From: Clostridia bacterium
GTDB taxonomy: Bacteria; Bacillota; Clostridia; Oscillospirales; Acutalibacteraceae
DNA: 64,000 nucleotides
Direction of reading: 5' to 3'
Assembly (NCBI GenBank): GCA_017435865.1
Contig: JAFSEF010000130.1
Span: 1-64,000 of the forward strand
Position 1 is the stretch's first letter. Each line of letters starts with the position of its first letter. Below, in pieces: positions 22,011 to 30,890 of the stretch. Both the position numbers and the translations under genes were made by a program. Below the pieces are notes generated by a model. That model had not been told where the DNA came from. It saw nothing but the letters and a program-made list of their open reading frames with translations, and made no database searches.

Positions 22011-24194
22011 TTATTCAAGCTCAAAAACAAGCTCGCCGCCGTTTGTGATTTCCTCATAGGTCAGATAGTTTTTCTCAACCTTCGTTCCGTTTAACTTAAC
22101 GGTTTTTATATAAAGGAAATCAAGCGGATTCTTGTCGCATCGTATTTTAAGCGTATCTGCAATTTTACAGGAATGGAAGTTTTTATCCAGCCTGATTTCA
22201 GCCTCCTTGAAAAGCGGTGTATTCAGATAATATTTCGGATCTGCAGGACATACCTGAGCAAACCCCAATGCAGAAAGCACGTACCAGGCGGAAAGCTGTC
22301 CTACATCCTCGTTACCGCAAAAGCCGTATGCACCTGTGCGATAGGCTTCTTTCTGAACACGTCTTGTCCAGTACTGCGTTCTTTCGGGAAGACCGAGAAT
22401 GCTGAAATAGTGCGTTATGTTGTGGCAAGGCTCGTTAGAATGGTTGTAATCGTCGTTCCAGAGGCTTTTCAAATCGGCTCTTTCGAAGAATTCCTCGAGA
22501 AGCTCAACAGTTCTTTCTTCTCCGAAAAGCTTGCTCAGGCCTTTTACGTCATAGGGCACGAACCATGACTGCTGGAAAATGTTGCTTTCAACGGTTCCGT
22601 CGTCATCGTATCTGTCTTCTTCAAAAACAAATTCACCGTTTTCTTTGCGTGGTGCCAGAAACTGCAGTGCCTCGTTGTAGTTTTCTGCGTAGCGGTCTGC
22701 TCTTTCGGCAAAAAGCTTTGCATCTTCAGTTTTGCCTGCACATTCGGCAAATTTTGCCATTGTAAAATCTGCCAGCAGGTATTCAAGCGTATCGCTCAGC
22801 TTTTCAGGTACGTAACAATCATCGAGATATGTCTTGCAATCGGGTCTGATGGACCTGAATTCTTTTCCGCCGAGCTCTTTCAGGCAAATGCTTGAGGCTT
22901 TTGATATTTCGTATGCCTTTTCGGTATCATAAGGAAGAATCCCTTTGACAACGGCATCGGCAAGAACGATAAGACCGGGGTCTCCGACCATACAGCCTGC
23001 GTTGATGCCCATAAGCTCCCAACGGGGAAACGATGAATTGTTGATTTCTGCGATTTTAAGCAGAGAATTGATTTCATCACGGACCATATCGGGACGGATG
23101 ATGCTCAGAAGCGGAAACTCACTTCTGTAAACGTCCCAACCGCTGAACACGGTTCTTTGCTTATAATCGGTGTTTTCAAATATCTGATAATTTATTTTGT
23201 ATCTGCCGTCCGTGTCAGCCATTGTGCGGGGGTCAAGAAGCACGTGGTACAAACAGGTGTAAAAAAGCTTCAGGTCGGTTTCGTCCGTACCCGAAACATT
23301 TATGCAGGAGAATACATCCTCCCATTTTGCAAGAGCATTTTCCGCCATAGCGTCAAAATCCGAGTTTTCGCATTCTGCGGCGAAATTCTTTCTTGCACCC
23401 TCGATATCAACATAAGAGATTGCACATTTTATCATCAGAGGTTCGGTAATTTCTTTTGAAAAATCAAGAAAAACGCCTACATCCTCACCCTCAGCAGCAT
23501 CGGTGAATTCTTCAGCTTCAAAAAATCTTTTGTTTGTGAACGGGTGCGAAAATTCCATAAGGAAATACACATCATAAAAAATCTTGCCGTTACCGTGACC
23601 GAAGCCGCCGCCTGCGGGGGTGCATTTGATATGCCCCTGTATTCTTCTGTCGTTTATGATATCAACCTTTTGGTAATCCGCCTTGCCGCCGATTCTTCTG
23701 CTGAAATTGATGATAATCTTTTTTTCGGAATCGGCAGGGTAGGTAAATTTAAGACATCCTGCGTGTTCCGAGGCTGTACATTCGGCAAGAATGTTATATC
23801 TGTCCAGCATAACGGAGTAATACCCCGCACGGCTGTTTTCATTTTCGTGAGAAAACTCCGATTTCCAGCCGATTGCGCCTTTTGTGAACGGTAATTCCTC
23901 GTTGCTTCCGCTTCGCAGGTCGGTGTCTTCCGTTACGGGCATAACCTGAAGATTTCCCAGATCACCGTACCAGCCAATACCGCTCATACGGTTGAAGCTG
24001 AAACCCTCTATTGTATTGTGGCAGTAGTTATAGCCGCTGCCGTTATCACCGCCGCTGACGGTATCCGGCGAAAGCTGAACCATTCCACCGGGAACACAGG
24101 CACCCGGATAGGTCTTTCCGCCGCCGTGGGATTTTTCAATCTGACCGTCACCGACGGTGCCTATCATAGTATCAACATATAAGGCTTTTCTCAT
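22011..24194 (-). CDS. Cytoplasmic GH92-family protein
   Basis: 727 residues from ATG 24194 (GGGAG upstream). A longer frame to 24302 has no ribosome site. There is no signal peptide, unlike the other GH92 protein in the window, so it should act on imported oligosaccharides. GH92 hallmarks: YVDTMIGTVGDGQ, PGACVPGGMVQLSPDT, and GNEDVGQLSAWYVLSALGF near the C-terminus. At the position of the general-acid Glu (Glu422 in the other protein), this one has NAG (398-400) with Ala399. GH92 members acting on mannose-phosphate linkages are reported to lack that Glu, so a phosphodiester substrate or lost activity is possible. It is monocistronic. Confidence 0.85.
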   Translation of the reverse strand: MRKALYVDTMIGTVGDGQIEKSHGGGKTYPGACVPGGMVQLSPDTVSGGDNGSGYNYCHNTIEGFSFNRMSGIGWYGDLGNLQVMPVTEDTDLRSGSNEELPFTKGAIGWKSEFSHENENSRAGYYSVMLDRYNILAECTASEHAGCLKFTYPADSEKKIIINFSRRIGGKADYQKVDIINDRRIQGHIKCTPAGGGFGHGNGKIFYDVYFLMEFSHPFTNKRFFEAEEFTDAAEGEDVGVFLDFSKEITEPLMIKCAISYVDIEGARKNFAAECENSDFDAMAENALAKWEDVFSCINVSGTDETDLKLFYTCLYHVLLDPRTMADTDGRYKINYQIFENTDYKQRTVFSGWDVYRSEFPLLSIIRPDMVRDEINSLLKIAEINNSSFPRWELMGINAGCMVGDPGLIVLADAVVKGILPYDTEKAYEISKASSICLKELGGKEFRSIRPDCKTYLDDCYVPEKLSDTLEYLLADFTMAKFAECAGKTEDAKLFAERADRYAENYNEALQFLAPRKENGEFVFEEDRYDDDGTVESNIFQQSWFVPYDVKGLSKLFGEERTVELLEEFFERADLKSLWNDDYNHSNEPCHNITHYFSILGLPERTQYWTRRVQKEAYRTGAYGFCGNEDVGQLSAWYVLSALGFAQVCPADPKYYLNTPLFKEAEIRLDKNFHSCKIADTLKIRCDKNPLDFLYIKTVKLNGTKVEKNYLTYEEITNGGELVFELE

Positions 24195-24314
24195 AAATAA
24201 ACTCCCATTACTCCGAACTTTTACGATTGTATAAATACCAAAACAAATTCTAACATAAAAAACAAAAATTGCAACACCAATTTGGGATGCAGAGAGATAC
24301 ATTGAACATCAGAA

Positions 24315-24350
24315 TGAAAAAGCCATCGGTTCAAATTCCGATGGCTTTAT
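24315..24350 (-). terminator. Terminator of the DUF6054 operon
   Basis: On the minus strand AAAGCCATCGG pairs with CCGATGGCTTT, followed by TTC-rich sequence. Confidence 0.8.
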
Positions 24351-24394
24351 GCTTTATTACACCTTGCGTTTGTGAAAATTGTAAAACACCGTAC

Positions 24395-24721
24395 TCATAA
24401 AAGTTCTCTCAGTTTATCAAGGAAAGCTTCTTCACCGAAGGTGTTGATTTTGAAGAACATTGCCTGACTTCCGCCGGTTGTGATGGCAGATAAATGAATG
24501 GCATCGTTTCCGTTCTGAAAAAGTGTAACACTCAAACTGACACGGTTGCCGCCCAAATAGCTGTACCGTTCAAAAACACGAACGCTGCAACGTGCATCAC
24601 CGCTATAGAAATCACTTGATTCTTCAAGGGATGCGGACATACTTCCGTTCAGTATTCCTTGCTCAATTTTATTAAGTATCTGATTAAAATTACCGCTAAG
24701 AGTCTGTTCTAACTTTGCCAT
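24395..24721 (-). CDS. DUF6054-like small protein
   Basis: A 108-residue soluble protein with the layout MAKLEQTLSGNFNQILNKIE, ...GDARCSVRVFERYSYLGGNR, ...GGSQAMFFKINTFGEEAFL, which I associate with DUF6054. No catalytic motif or known role. ATG follows AAGGAGGAA. It lies 12 bp downstream of a small exported protein gene on the same strand, so the two are cotranscribed, possibly with the 505-residue protein upstream. Confidence 0.7.
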   Translation of the reverse strand: MAKLEQTLSGNFNQILNKIEQGILNGSMSASLEESSDFYSGDARCSVRVFERYSYLGGNRVSLSVTLFQNGNDAIHLSAITTGGSQAMFFKINTFGEEAFLDKLRELL

Positions 24722-24733
24722 AGCTATTCCTCC

Positions 24734-25015
24734 TTAAATAAAATTCTCAATACTATAAAGCTTGTTTGATTCACTATCCCAAAAAACTATGATTTCCTCA
24801 TACTTGTATGAAAAAACATGGTATCGGACACCGTCACCGTGAAAACTTGCACCGGAATCCTTTTCATAAGTTTCGGTTAATACTGCCTTGATGGGAAGCG
24901 ATATATCCCAATTTGATTTTATTACAGATGCATAGGATGGAAATAATTTTAAAATGCCGATTCCGGTGAGCATGACTGATAAAACTGTTGCTATCGCTAA
25001 AGCTCTCTTTTTCAT
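24734..25015 (-). CDS. Small membrane-anchored or secreted protein
   Basis: 93 residues: a basic start (MKKR), one hydrophobic segment (about 5-26), then a short beta-rich domain ending VRYHVFSYKYEEIIVFWDSE. No lipobox. Family not recognised. ATG after AGGAG. It is the middle gene of a compact minus-strand cluster (26559 to 24395), with gaps of 26 and 12 bp to its neighbours. Confidence 0.65.
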   Translation of the reverse strand: MKKRALAIATVLSVMLTGIGILKLFPSYASVIKSNWDISLPIKAVLTETYEKDSGASFHGDGVRYHVFSYKYEEIIVFWDSESNKLYSIENFI

Positions 25016-25041
25016 ACAATCACGCTCCTAAATAGCATTAC

Positions 25042-26559
25042 TTACATCAATTCAATTTCTGTATCTTCCATCAGTTTTTCACGGAACACGATCTTCCATT
25101 CAATATCATCTGCGTATTCAAAACGCAATGCAGATAAAGCACTGTGCTGCTCTGCATTCTGCCCGCCTGCAACAAAAACTGCTGTCGGGCCGTCTGCACC
25201 GCCGATGAGGGCAATCGCACAAGCTTCATAATTTGCTTCAGGCGTAAACTGATTACGGGGTTTGCGTTTCGGCTGTTCATTCTGAAGACAATCCCGCACT
25301 TGGAAATTTCTTCCCGACAATGCAGGTTCCAATGTATAAGTCATTGCAGTATGAAGTGTGGGAAATTCATATTCTTCATGCTGAAATCCCTGACGCGGGA
25401 ACTCTTGTTTTTCGTAAGCCAAAACCGTTAATTTGTGTTCCGTTCCTGAAACGGGATGCTCAAAAGAAATGACATCTCCGACGGAAGGATTTTTAAAATG
25501 TATGCCCTGTATTGCAACGGGATCGCGTTCCAGTTTTAAGCGGAGCGTTCTGACAGCAGGCTTTCTTTTGGTTGCCCACGGAAAAGCCCAACGGTGAAAT
25601 GACCAACACTTCGTTTCGTCCAGTCCGTAATGCTTCATGATCTCGTTGGCTTCTCTTTCGTTCCTTACTTCGGCAGGCAGACAGCTTTCGGGAATCCGTT
25701 GAACAGCATTGCCGTGTTTTGCGACAACAGTTTTTCCGTTCACCTGCAAATGCGTTCTGAAATTGATATCGATCGGATTTTCCTGCTCAATTTGTTCATG
25801 CAGTTCGTTGCTGATATTTTCATCCTGTGCAAGGACGGGATACCATTTATCAATAAAGGCTTTTTCTTTTTCAGGTTGTATTTCCACACAGAAATCGATT
25901 ACCAAACCTTTTGAACAAGAATATACTGCAGGAATATGCCATGTTTCGTCGCCCCAAGAAAAAGTCTTGTTTATTGCTATTTCTTCTCCCGGTTTGCCTT
26001 TTGCATTTTTATTCCGGAATCCGTGTTCAAAACAGACTGCCCATTCTGTCGCTTCTTCGGGAGCTGCCGGATTCATGTCGGGATCGTTGTAATCATCGGT
26101 ATACGGAATCTGAGATAAATCAAATGCAGCCTGCAATTCTTTCACATACGCAAACGAATCCTCGATGGGTGCAAAACCGCATTTGCTCTTGATCTCAGCC
26201 AATACCGCCTGTTGTTTTTCTGTTGCAGGAGAGTCAATGAGAAATGCTTTGTATTGCTCCTCATCCCAGGCATAACACTGTTCCAGAGCGGCAACATCAC
26301 CGCAGTGCAACAGCAGACGGAGCAAATCTTCAAAGCTTCGGGCAATCGGATGCACGCAGTCACCGAAATTCATCGGACTTACAGCAAAGATTATTTCACC
26401 AAACTGCGGAATGGTACAGAAATGTATGCCGTCAACACCTGCAGATGCAAGAATTTTTGCATTCTTCGGCGTGCAATAATAAAGCTCAAAATCACCGTTC
26501 ATATCAAATCCTAACGGTGACAAATCTATCTCTGTTTTCTTAAATGATTTTATATCCAT
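25042..26559 (-). CDS. Large soluble protein with a SUKH-like start and an OadB-like motif
   Basis: 505 residues from ATG 26559 (GAGGAG upstream); no signal peptide or membrane helix. Residues about 15-110 resemble SMI1/KNR4 (SUKH) proteins: FDMNGDFELYYC, then DCVHPIARSFEDLLRLLLHC. The middle carries a Trp-rich domain (HRWAFPWATKRKPAVRTLRL). Near the C-terminus, IALIGGADGPTAVFVAGG matches the signature loop of the beta subunit of sodium-pumping decarboxylases, although the rest is plainly not that membrane protein. Automated naming as a decarboxylase subunit would be wrong. Function unknown. Confidence 0.6.
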   Translation of the reverse strand: MDIKSFKKTEIDLSPLGFDMNGDFELYYCTPKNAKILASAGVDGIHFCTIPQFGEIIFAVSPMNFGDCVHPIARSFEDLLRLLLHCGDVAALEQCYAWDEEQYKAFLIDSPATEKQQAVLAEIKSKCGFAPIEDSFAYVKELQAAFDLSQIPYTDDYNDPDMNPAAPEEATEWAVCFEHGFRNKNAKGKPGEEIAINKTFSWGDETWHIPAVYSCSKGLVIDFCVEIQPEKEKAFIDKWYPVLAQDENISNELHEQIEQENPIDINFRTHLQVNGKTVVAKHGNAVQRIPESCLPAEVRNEREANEIMKHYGLDETKCWSFHRWAFPWATKRKPAVRTLRLKLERDPVAIQGIHFKNPSVGDVISFEHPVSGTEHKLTVLAYEKQEFPRQGFQHEEYEFPTLHTAMTYTLEPALSGRNFQVRDCLQNEQPKRKPRNQFTPEANYEACAIALIGGADGPTAVFVAGGQNAEQHSALSALRFEYADDIEWKIVFREKLMEDTEIELM

Positions 26560-26698
26560 GGTCTTATATCTCCTCATCCTGCGTCTTGACGGAATGATTC
26601 TGTTTAAAAAATTATATCATACTCCTGCTGTCAATTCAATACGGACAATAACAACGAATCCCCGTTCCGAAGAACGGGGATTTTTGTTTTGATACAGA

Positions 26699-28264
26699 TT
26701 ATGCGACGGTGTCTTCGATGGAGATGAGACCGTTGAATACGCCGACATAGGCATGACCGTTGGGGCCGATGGTGATGGGACCGTAGGAGTTGTTCCAGTT
26801 TTTGCCGCAGCCTGTGAAGACCTTATAAAGGGTCTCACCGGTTCTGAAATCAACAGCTGTGAAGTACCATGCAACTGCATTGTCGGGGATGTCTTCATTC
26901 TGCACTCTGGTGTAGAGGTAGAGAATGCCGTTTTCGGTGGACATCTTGGGAACGACCGTAGCGGATGCTTCGTCAATTTCCCAAACAACTTCTGCCTTTG
27001 TGCAGTCGTAGTTCATGTCAATTCTGGTGACACCGGGTTCGCTTGTGGGGTTATTTTCAAGGAAGCCTGCACCGGATTCGGAATAGTTGTTTTCAATGAT
27101 GAAGGAACGGCCGTAAGCAACGATGGAGTTTTCGCTGACGGACTTGCCTTCGGTGAACAGCGGAACCTGATCGACAACCGCACCTGTTTCGCGGTCATAG
27201 ATAACGATGTTGACTCTGCCGTCGGCATTGTCGGTGATGGCACAAAGCTTTTTCACGCCGACCTGAACAGCACCTTCGCCGTCCTTGTCGTATACGGGAA
27301 CGTCAAGAAGGGTGGGAGTTGTACCCGAACCCTGGTTGATAGCACCGGGCTTGAGGGTGGTTCCTCTGTCATAAACGGTTCTCCATGTGTAGCAGGGCAG
27401 GCCGTCTGCACCGATTTCAAAACGGTACATAGCAGTATCGGAAACGATGTAGATACCGTCGTCACAGATTGCAAAGGTGTTCTGAATTTCTTCACCTTCG
27501 AGCTTCATGATCTTGACTTCTTCGGTTTCGGCATCGATGTAGCCGACTTCGCCGGGACGGGTCATGAACCAGATATTGCCTTCATAGTCAGGCATAGCAT
27601 CGGTCAGGTTGGAGCCGTCGGGAAGATATGCGTCAACATCCCATTCTTTTTCGATCTTCCATTCGGGTGTGCCGGAGGATTCGTCGATGTAATAAATCTG
27701 AATGATGTTGTCGGAGTTACCGATGATGGGTCTGTCACCGGAAAGCAGGTGGCAGTATGCACCGCCGGAGGTATCGGAAGAAATCTTGTCAAAGTTGAAA
27801 GTCTTGATTGCTTCCACCGTGGACGGACGCTGGGGAAGTCTGGTTTCGGCAAGAATTTCAAGGGTGTCTGCATCCAACAGAAGAAGACGGAAACCGACCA
27901 CGTTACCGCTGATGCACATAATTCTGCCCTGAGAATCAAACATAAGGGTTGCAACAAGGCCGCCGAACACGTTCATGGAACGGGATTTAACAACGGGATT
28001 GATGCCCAGAGGGCCCATGTAATCATAAGTGTCGGTGTTGTAGGAGTTGCCGTGCATACCGTTTGTGCCTTCTGCAGCAAGGTAGGGATGCTGCGGAATG
28101 GGCAGATTGCCTTCGTCCTCAAGCGGATTGGCAACAGCCGGTGCACCGTAGAAAGAAGGACAGTTCTTCGCAGCCAAGGGCTGACGGATCTGACCGCCGG
28201 GGCTCAGGAACAGCATGAGGAATGCCGACAAAACGGTTAAAATTTTCAGGAAAAACGGATTCAT
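26699..28264 (-). CDS. Secreted beta-propeller-like protein
   Basis: 521 residues with an N-terminal signal peptide (about 1-32). The remainder is a run of beta-strand blades, each with a turn such as DSQGRIMCISGN, DYEGNIWFMTRPG, DGIYIVSDTAMYRF, ENGILYLYTRV and GPNGHAYVGVFNG, typical of 6-8 bladed PQQ/YVTN-like propellers. There is no catalytic domain or anchor. ATG after GGAGAAA. An extracellular binding role is likely, substrate unknown. It has its own promoter at 28312-28339. A hairpin ATCCCCGTTC/GAACGGGGAT at about 26657-26680 may terminate it, although its T-tract is weak. Confidence 0.7.
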   Translation of the reverse strand: MNPFFLKILTVLSAFLMLFLSPGGQIRQPLAAKNCPSFYGAPAVANPLEDEGNLPIPQHPYLAAEGTNGMHGNSYNTDTYDYMGPLGINPVVKSRSMNVFGGLVATLMFDSQGRIMCISGNVVGFRLLLLDADTLEILAETRLPQRPSTVEAIKTFNFDKISSDTSGGAYCHLLSGDRPIIGNSDNIIQIYYIDESSGTPEWKIEKEWDVDAYLPDGSNLTDAMPDYEGNIWFMTRPGEVGYIDAETEEVKIMKLEGEEIQNTFAICDDGIYIVSDTAMYRFEIGADGLPCYTWRTVYDRGTTLKPGAINQGSGTTPTLLDVPVYDKDGEGAVQVGVKKLCAITDNADGRVNIVIYDRETGAVVDQVPLFTEGKSVSENSIVAYGRSFIIENNYSESGAGFLENNPTSEPGVTRIDMNYDCTKAEVVWEIDEASATVVPKMSTENGILYLYTRVQNEDIPDNAVAWYFTAVDFRTGETLYKVFTGCGKNWNNSYGPITIGPNGHAYVGVFNGLISIEDTVA

Positions 28265-28287
28265 TTTAATTTTCTCCTTTTTTTAAA

Positions 28288-28339
28288 TATGCTGAAACAA
28301 ACAGCATAAAAATTATAGCATATTTTTATTAAAATGCAA
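28288..28339 (-). promoter_or_regulatory. Promoter of the propeller gene with operator-like inverted repeat
   Basis: Minus-strand -35 TTGCAT (complement of 28334-28339), 16 bp, -10 TATAAT (complement of 28312-28317). TATGCTG (28288-28294) and CAGCATA (28302-28308) form a 7-bp inverted repeat covering the start-site region. Confidence 0.65.
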
Positions 28340-28390
28340 TATGCAATCAACCTTATGCATGTTGAAAATATTGATTTCTTTTTTGAAATC

Positions 28391-29404
28391 TTACTTTCTC
28401 GACTCGGTGCAAAGGGCAAGTAAATCATCCACATGTGCTGTTGCAAGGCACTCTACGGTATCGGATGCACCGTAATAAATTTTCACCTCTCCGTCCGGCT
28501 CAAGGATCATGCCGCCGGGAAAAATAACCTGCTGACGGAAGCCCGATTCGGTTTCGTAATATGTTTCGGGGGCAATCAAAGGCAGCTTACTCATGCCGAT
28601 GACTTTGGACGGCTCATTCAGATCAAGAAGCATGATTCCTGCGCAGTATCTCTTCTTCCAGGTCTTTTCCCAACCGTTTTTGCCTCTTGCTTCGTCAATA
28701 TCCACGGCATGGAACAAGGTCAGCCATCCCTTTTCGGTCTTGACGGGCGGTGCGGCAGGTCCGATTTTATCGTTGGCATAGGGCACATCCTCAACACCGA
28801 GCACAAGCTCGCTTTCACCCCAGAACACAAGATCGGGAGAATTTGACAGCCACAGGTCAAATCGATCTCTGCCTCTTGAATAGACAGGAAACGGTCTTTC
28901 CAGCCGAACATATTTACCGTTGATTTTTTCGGGGAACAGTACCATATTGCGATTGTCGGGAACAGATGCACTGATGATGTTGAACGATGAAAAATCCTCA
29001 GCAGCTTCGGCAATACAGCCGCGCACACCGTGGGCAGTGTCCATAGCCATACAAAGATAGGGTTTACCGTCGATGACGATGATCCGCGGATCATAAAACC
29101 TTTTCAGCTCATCTGTCGGCAAAAGGCTTTTATTGTCAAAAATAGTTTTTTCGCTGACCGTCCAGTGAATACCGTCCGTGCTTTCGGCAAGGCCGAGCGA
29201 GGTTCTGAATTTCACCGCAGGATAGGTCTCTTCGGTGGGGCCGTAGTCATTGCGGAAAACCATAACATATTTTCCGCTGTATTTTGCAACACCTGCATTA
29301 AAAATGAGGGAAGCATCATAAGGAATATCATCCTTGGTAAGCACAGGTTTTTCAAATCTTTTGATACACGATGCACTGTAAAGTTCCGGTTGCAATAAAC
29401 TCAT
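28391..29404 (-). CDS. GH130-family mannoside phosphorylase
   Basis: A 337-residue five-bladed propeller enzyme without a signal peptide. Family GH130 phosphorolyses beta-1,2- or beta-1,4-mannosides to mannose-1-phosphate (a few members hydrolyse). Typical blocks: FNAGVAKYSGKYVMVFRNDY, YDPRIIVIDGKPYLCMA, VLFPEKINGKYVRLERPF, KIGPAAPPVKTEKGWLTLFHAV, and YYGASDTVECLATA. ATG follows AAAGGAAC. It lies 18 bp downstream of an oxidoreductase gene, so they form an operon. With phosphomannomutase encoded in the window, mannose-1-phosphate could enter central metabolism. Confidence 0.92.
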   Translation of the reverse strand: MSLLQPELYSASCIKRFEKPVLTKDDIPYDASLIFNAGVAKYSGKYVMVFRNDYGPTEETYPAVKFRTSLGLAESTDGIHWTVSEKTIFDNKSLLPTDELKRFYDPRIIVIDGKPYLCMAMDTAHGVRGCIAEAAEDFSSFNIISASVPDNRNMVLFPEKINGKYVRLERPFPVYSRGRDRFDLWLSNSPDLVFWGESELVLGVEDVPYANDKIGPAAPPVKTEKGWLTLFHAVDIDEARGKNGWEKTWKKRYCAGIMLLDLNEPSKVIGMSKLPLIAPETYYETESGFRQQVIFPGGMILEPDGEVKIYYGASDTVECLATAHVDDLLALCTESRK

Positions 29405-29422
29405 AGTATCAGTTCCTTTCTG

Positions 29423-30691
29423 CTATTTTAACAAAACTGTCTTTCCGCCGTTTTTGCGGGATTCTTCAGCTGCCATGGCAATATCGTGACTGATAACGGT
29501 GGCATCAATGGTGGTGATATTTGTCAGGTCCGTGCTTTCTCCGCACAAAAGCTTGACCATGCCCGCAACAAGACGGATATCTCCTTCCACATGACCGCCG
29601 ATATTAGGACTGAAGGTATGGATGGTTTTTGATTTTCCGCCGAATATATTCATTTTCAGTTTTGTGCCGTAGCCGATGAGCTCCCCTTTTGTGCCGACAA
29701 TATGGCATTCACGGAACATTTTGTCGGAAAAGCCGTTCATGTGTAACACAGCCGAGGCTCCGTTTGCAAACTGCATGGTAACAATCTGATTATCGCATAC
29801 GTTGTTGTCGCACAAAAACACACATCTGCCGTAGTCCCCGTGACGAACGGCTTCTTCAACATCTTTTCTGCTGTTTTTTGCCTTCCCCGTGAGGGTACGC
29901 TGCATATATTTGATGAATTTCGCTTTCCAGAACGGATCCTTGATGTAAAGCTGTTCAGCATCATAGGGACAGCTCTTTTTTGCCTTGCAACCGCCCGTGC
30001 AGAACGGTGTTGCACCATCGGGCGCATTTTCCTTGCAGAAGTATTTCACCGATCCGACCGAGCTGACACTGACGCACGGAGAATCCATAAACCAGGCGAT
30101 CAGGTCAATATCGTGGCAGCATTTTGCAAGAATGGACGGGGTGGAAGTAAATTCATCTCTCCAATTCCCCCTTACAAAACTGTGAGCAAAATGGAAATAA
30201 CCGACATTTTCGGTGTGGTTGATCGTCACAATCTCTCCGAGCTGTCCGCTTGCTATGATCTCCTTGATTTTGCCGTAATAATTGGAATACCGCAGTACAT
30301 GACAGATGATCAGAAGTACATTGTGCTGCTTTGCAAGGTCACAGAGTGCATCGTATTCCGCTTTCACACCACTGACAGGCTTTTCAAGCAAAATGAACTT
30401 ATATCCCGTTAAAATAGCCTGCTTTGTGATTTCATAGTGACTTGCATCCTGTGTGGCAATGATCAGACCGTCCGACAGCACACCCTGTGCAAAAAATGCA
30501 TCGGTTCCGAGAAACTGCCGTTCTTTCGAAATGCCGAACTGCGGTGCAATGTCGTCAAGTGCCTGCTGACGGATGTCACACAAAGCATAAATAACCACCT
30601 TTGCAGAATGAAATGCCTTTAAAAATCCCATGTATTCCGTTCCGCGGTTGCCAAGACCGATCACAGATATTTTCTTTTTCACAGAGTTCAC
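29423..30691 (-). CDS. Gfo/Idh/MocA-family oxidoreductase
   Basis: A 422-residue NAD(P)-dependent sugar dehydrogenase-like protein. The N-terminal Rossmann motif is VIGLGNRG (10-17), followed by the family EKP motif (LLEKPVSG) and a catalytic-side HDID in LAKCCHDIDL. A Cys-rich insertion (FCTGGCKAKKSCPYDAEQLY, about 233-252) could bind metal. The start is a GTG (30691 or a second GTG four codons later) with a weak ribosome site, so the N-terminus is uncertain by a few residues. It is the first gene of the operon with the GH130 gene and probably modifies or epimerises a sugar through a keto intermediate. Confidence 0.9.
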   Translation of the reverse strand: MNSVKKKISVIGLGNRGTEYMGFLKAFHSAKVVIYALCDIRQQALDDIAPQFGISKERQFLGTDAFFAQGVLSDGLIIATQDASHYEITKQAILTGYKFILLEKPVSGVKAEYDALCDLAKQHNVLLIICHVLRYSNYYGKIKEIIASGQLGEIVTINHTENVGYFHFAHSFVRGNWRDEFTSTPSILAKCCHDIDLIAWFMDSPCVSVSSVGSVKYFCKENAPDGATPFCTGGCKAKKSCPYDAEQLYIKDPFWKAKFIKYMQRTLTGKAKNSRKDVEEAVRHGDYGRCVFLCDNNVCDNQIVTMQFANGASAVLHMNGFSDKMFRECHIVGTKGELIGYGTKLKMNIFGGKSKTIHTFSPNIGGHVEGDIRLVAGMVKLLCGESTDLTNITTIDATVISHDIAMAAEESRKNGGKTVLLK

Positions 30692-30823
30692 CCTTTTTGT
30701 GAATTGTTCTTTTTACTCCATTTTATAACAGAATTACAAATTACACAATCTTTTTTTGAATATGCTTCCCGGAATCATAATACTCTTTATTGACAGATCT
30801 GAAATATACATATTTTTTATTCA

Positions 30824-30853
30824 TCAAAAAAGCATCCTTTTGCAGGATGCTTT
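30824..30853 (-). terminator. Terminator of the MBOAT/DHHW operon
   Basis: On the minus strand AAAGCATCC pairs with GGATGCTTT and runs into TTTTTGATG. Confidence 0.85.
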
Positions 30854-30890
30854 CTTGCAATATGAGGAAATTAACAAAGCCTGTTTTCGT

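Noticed and set aside
25042..26559. Sodium-translocating decarboxylase beta subunit
   Set aside because: Only an 18-residue motif matches; the protein has no membrane helices.
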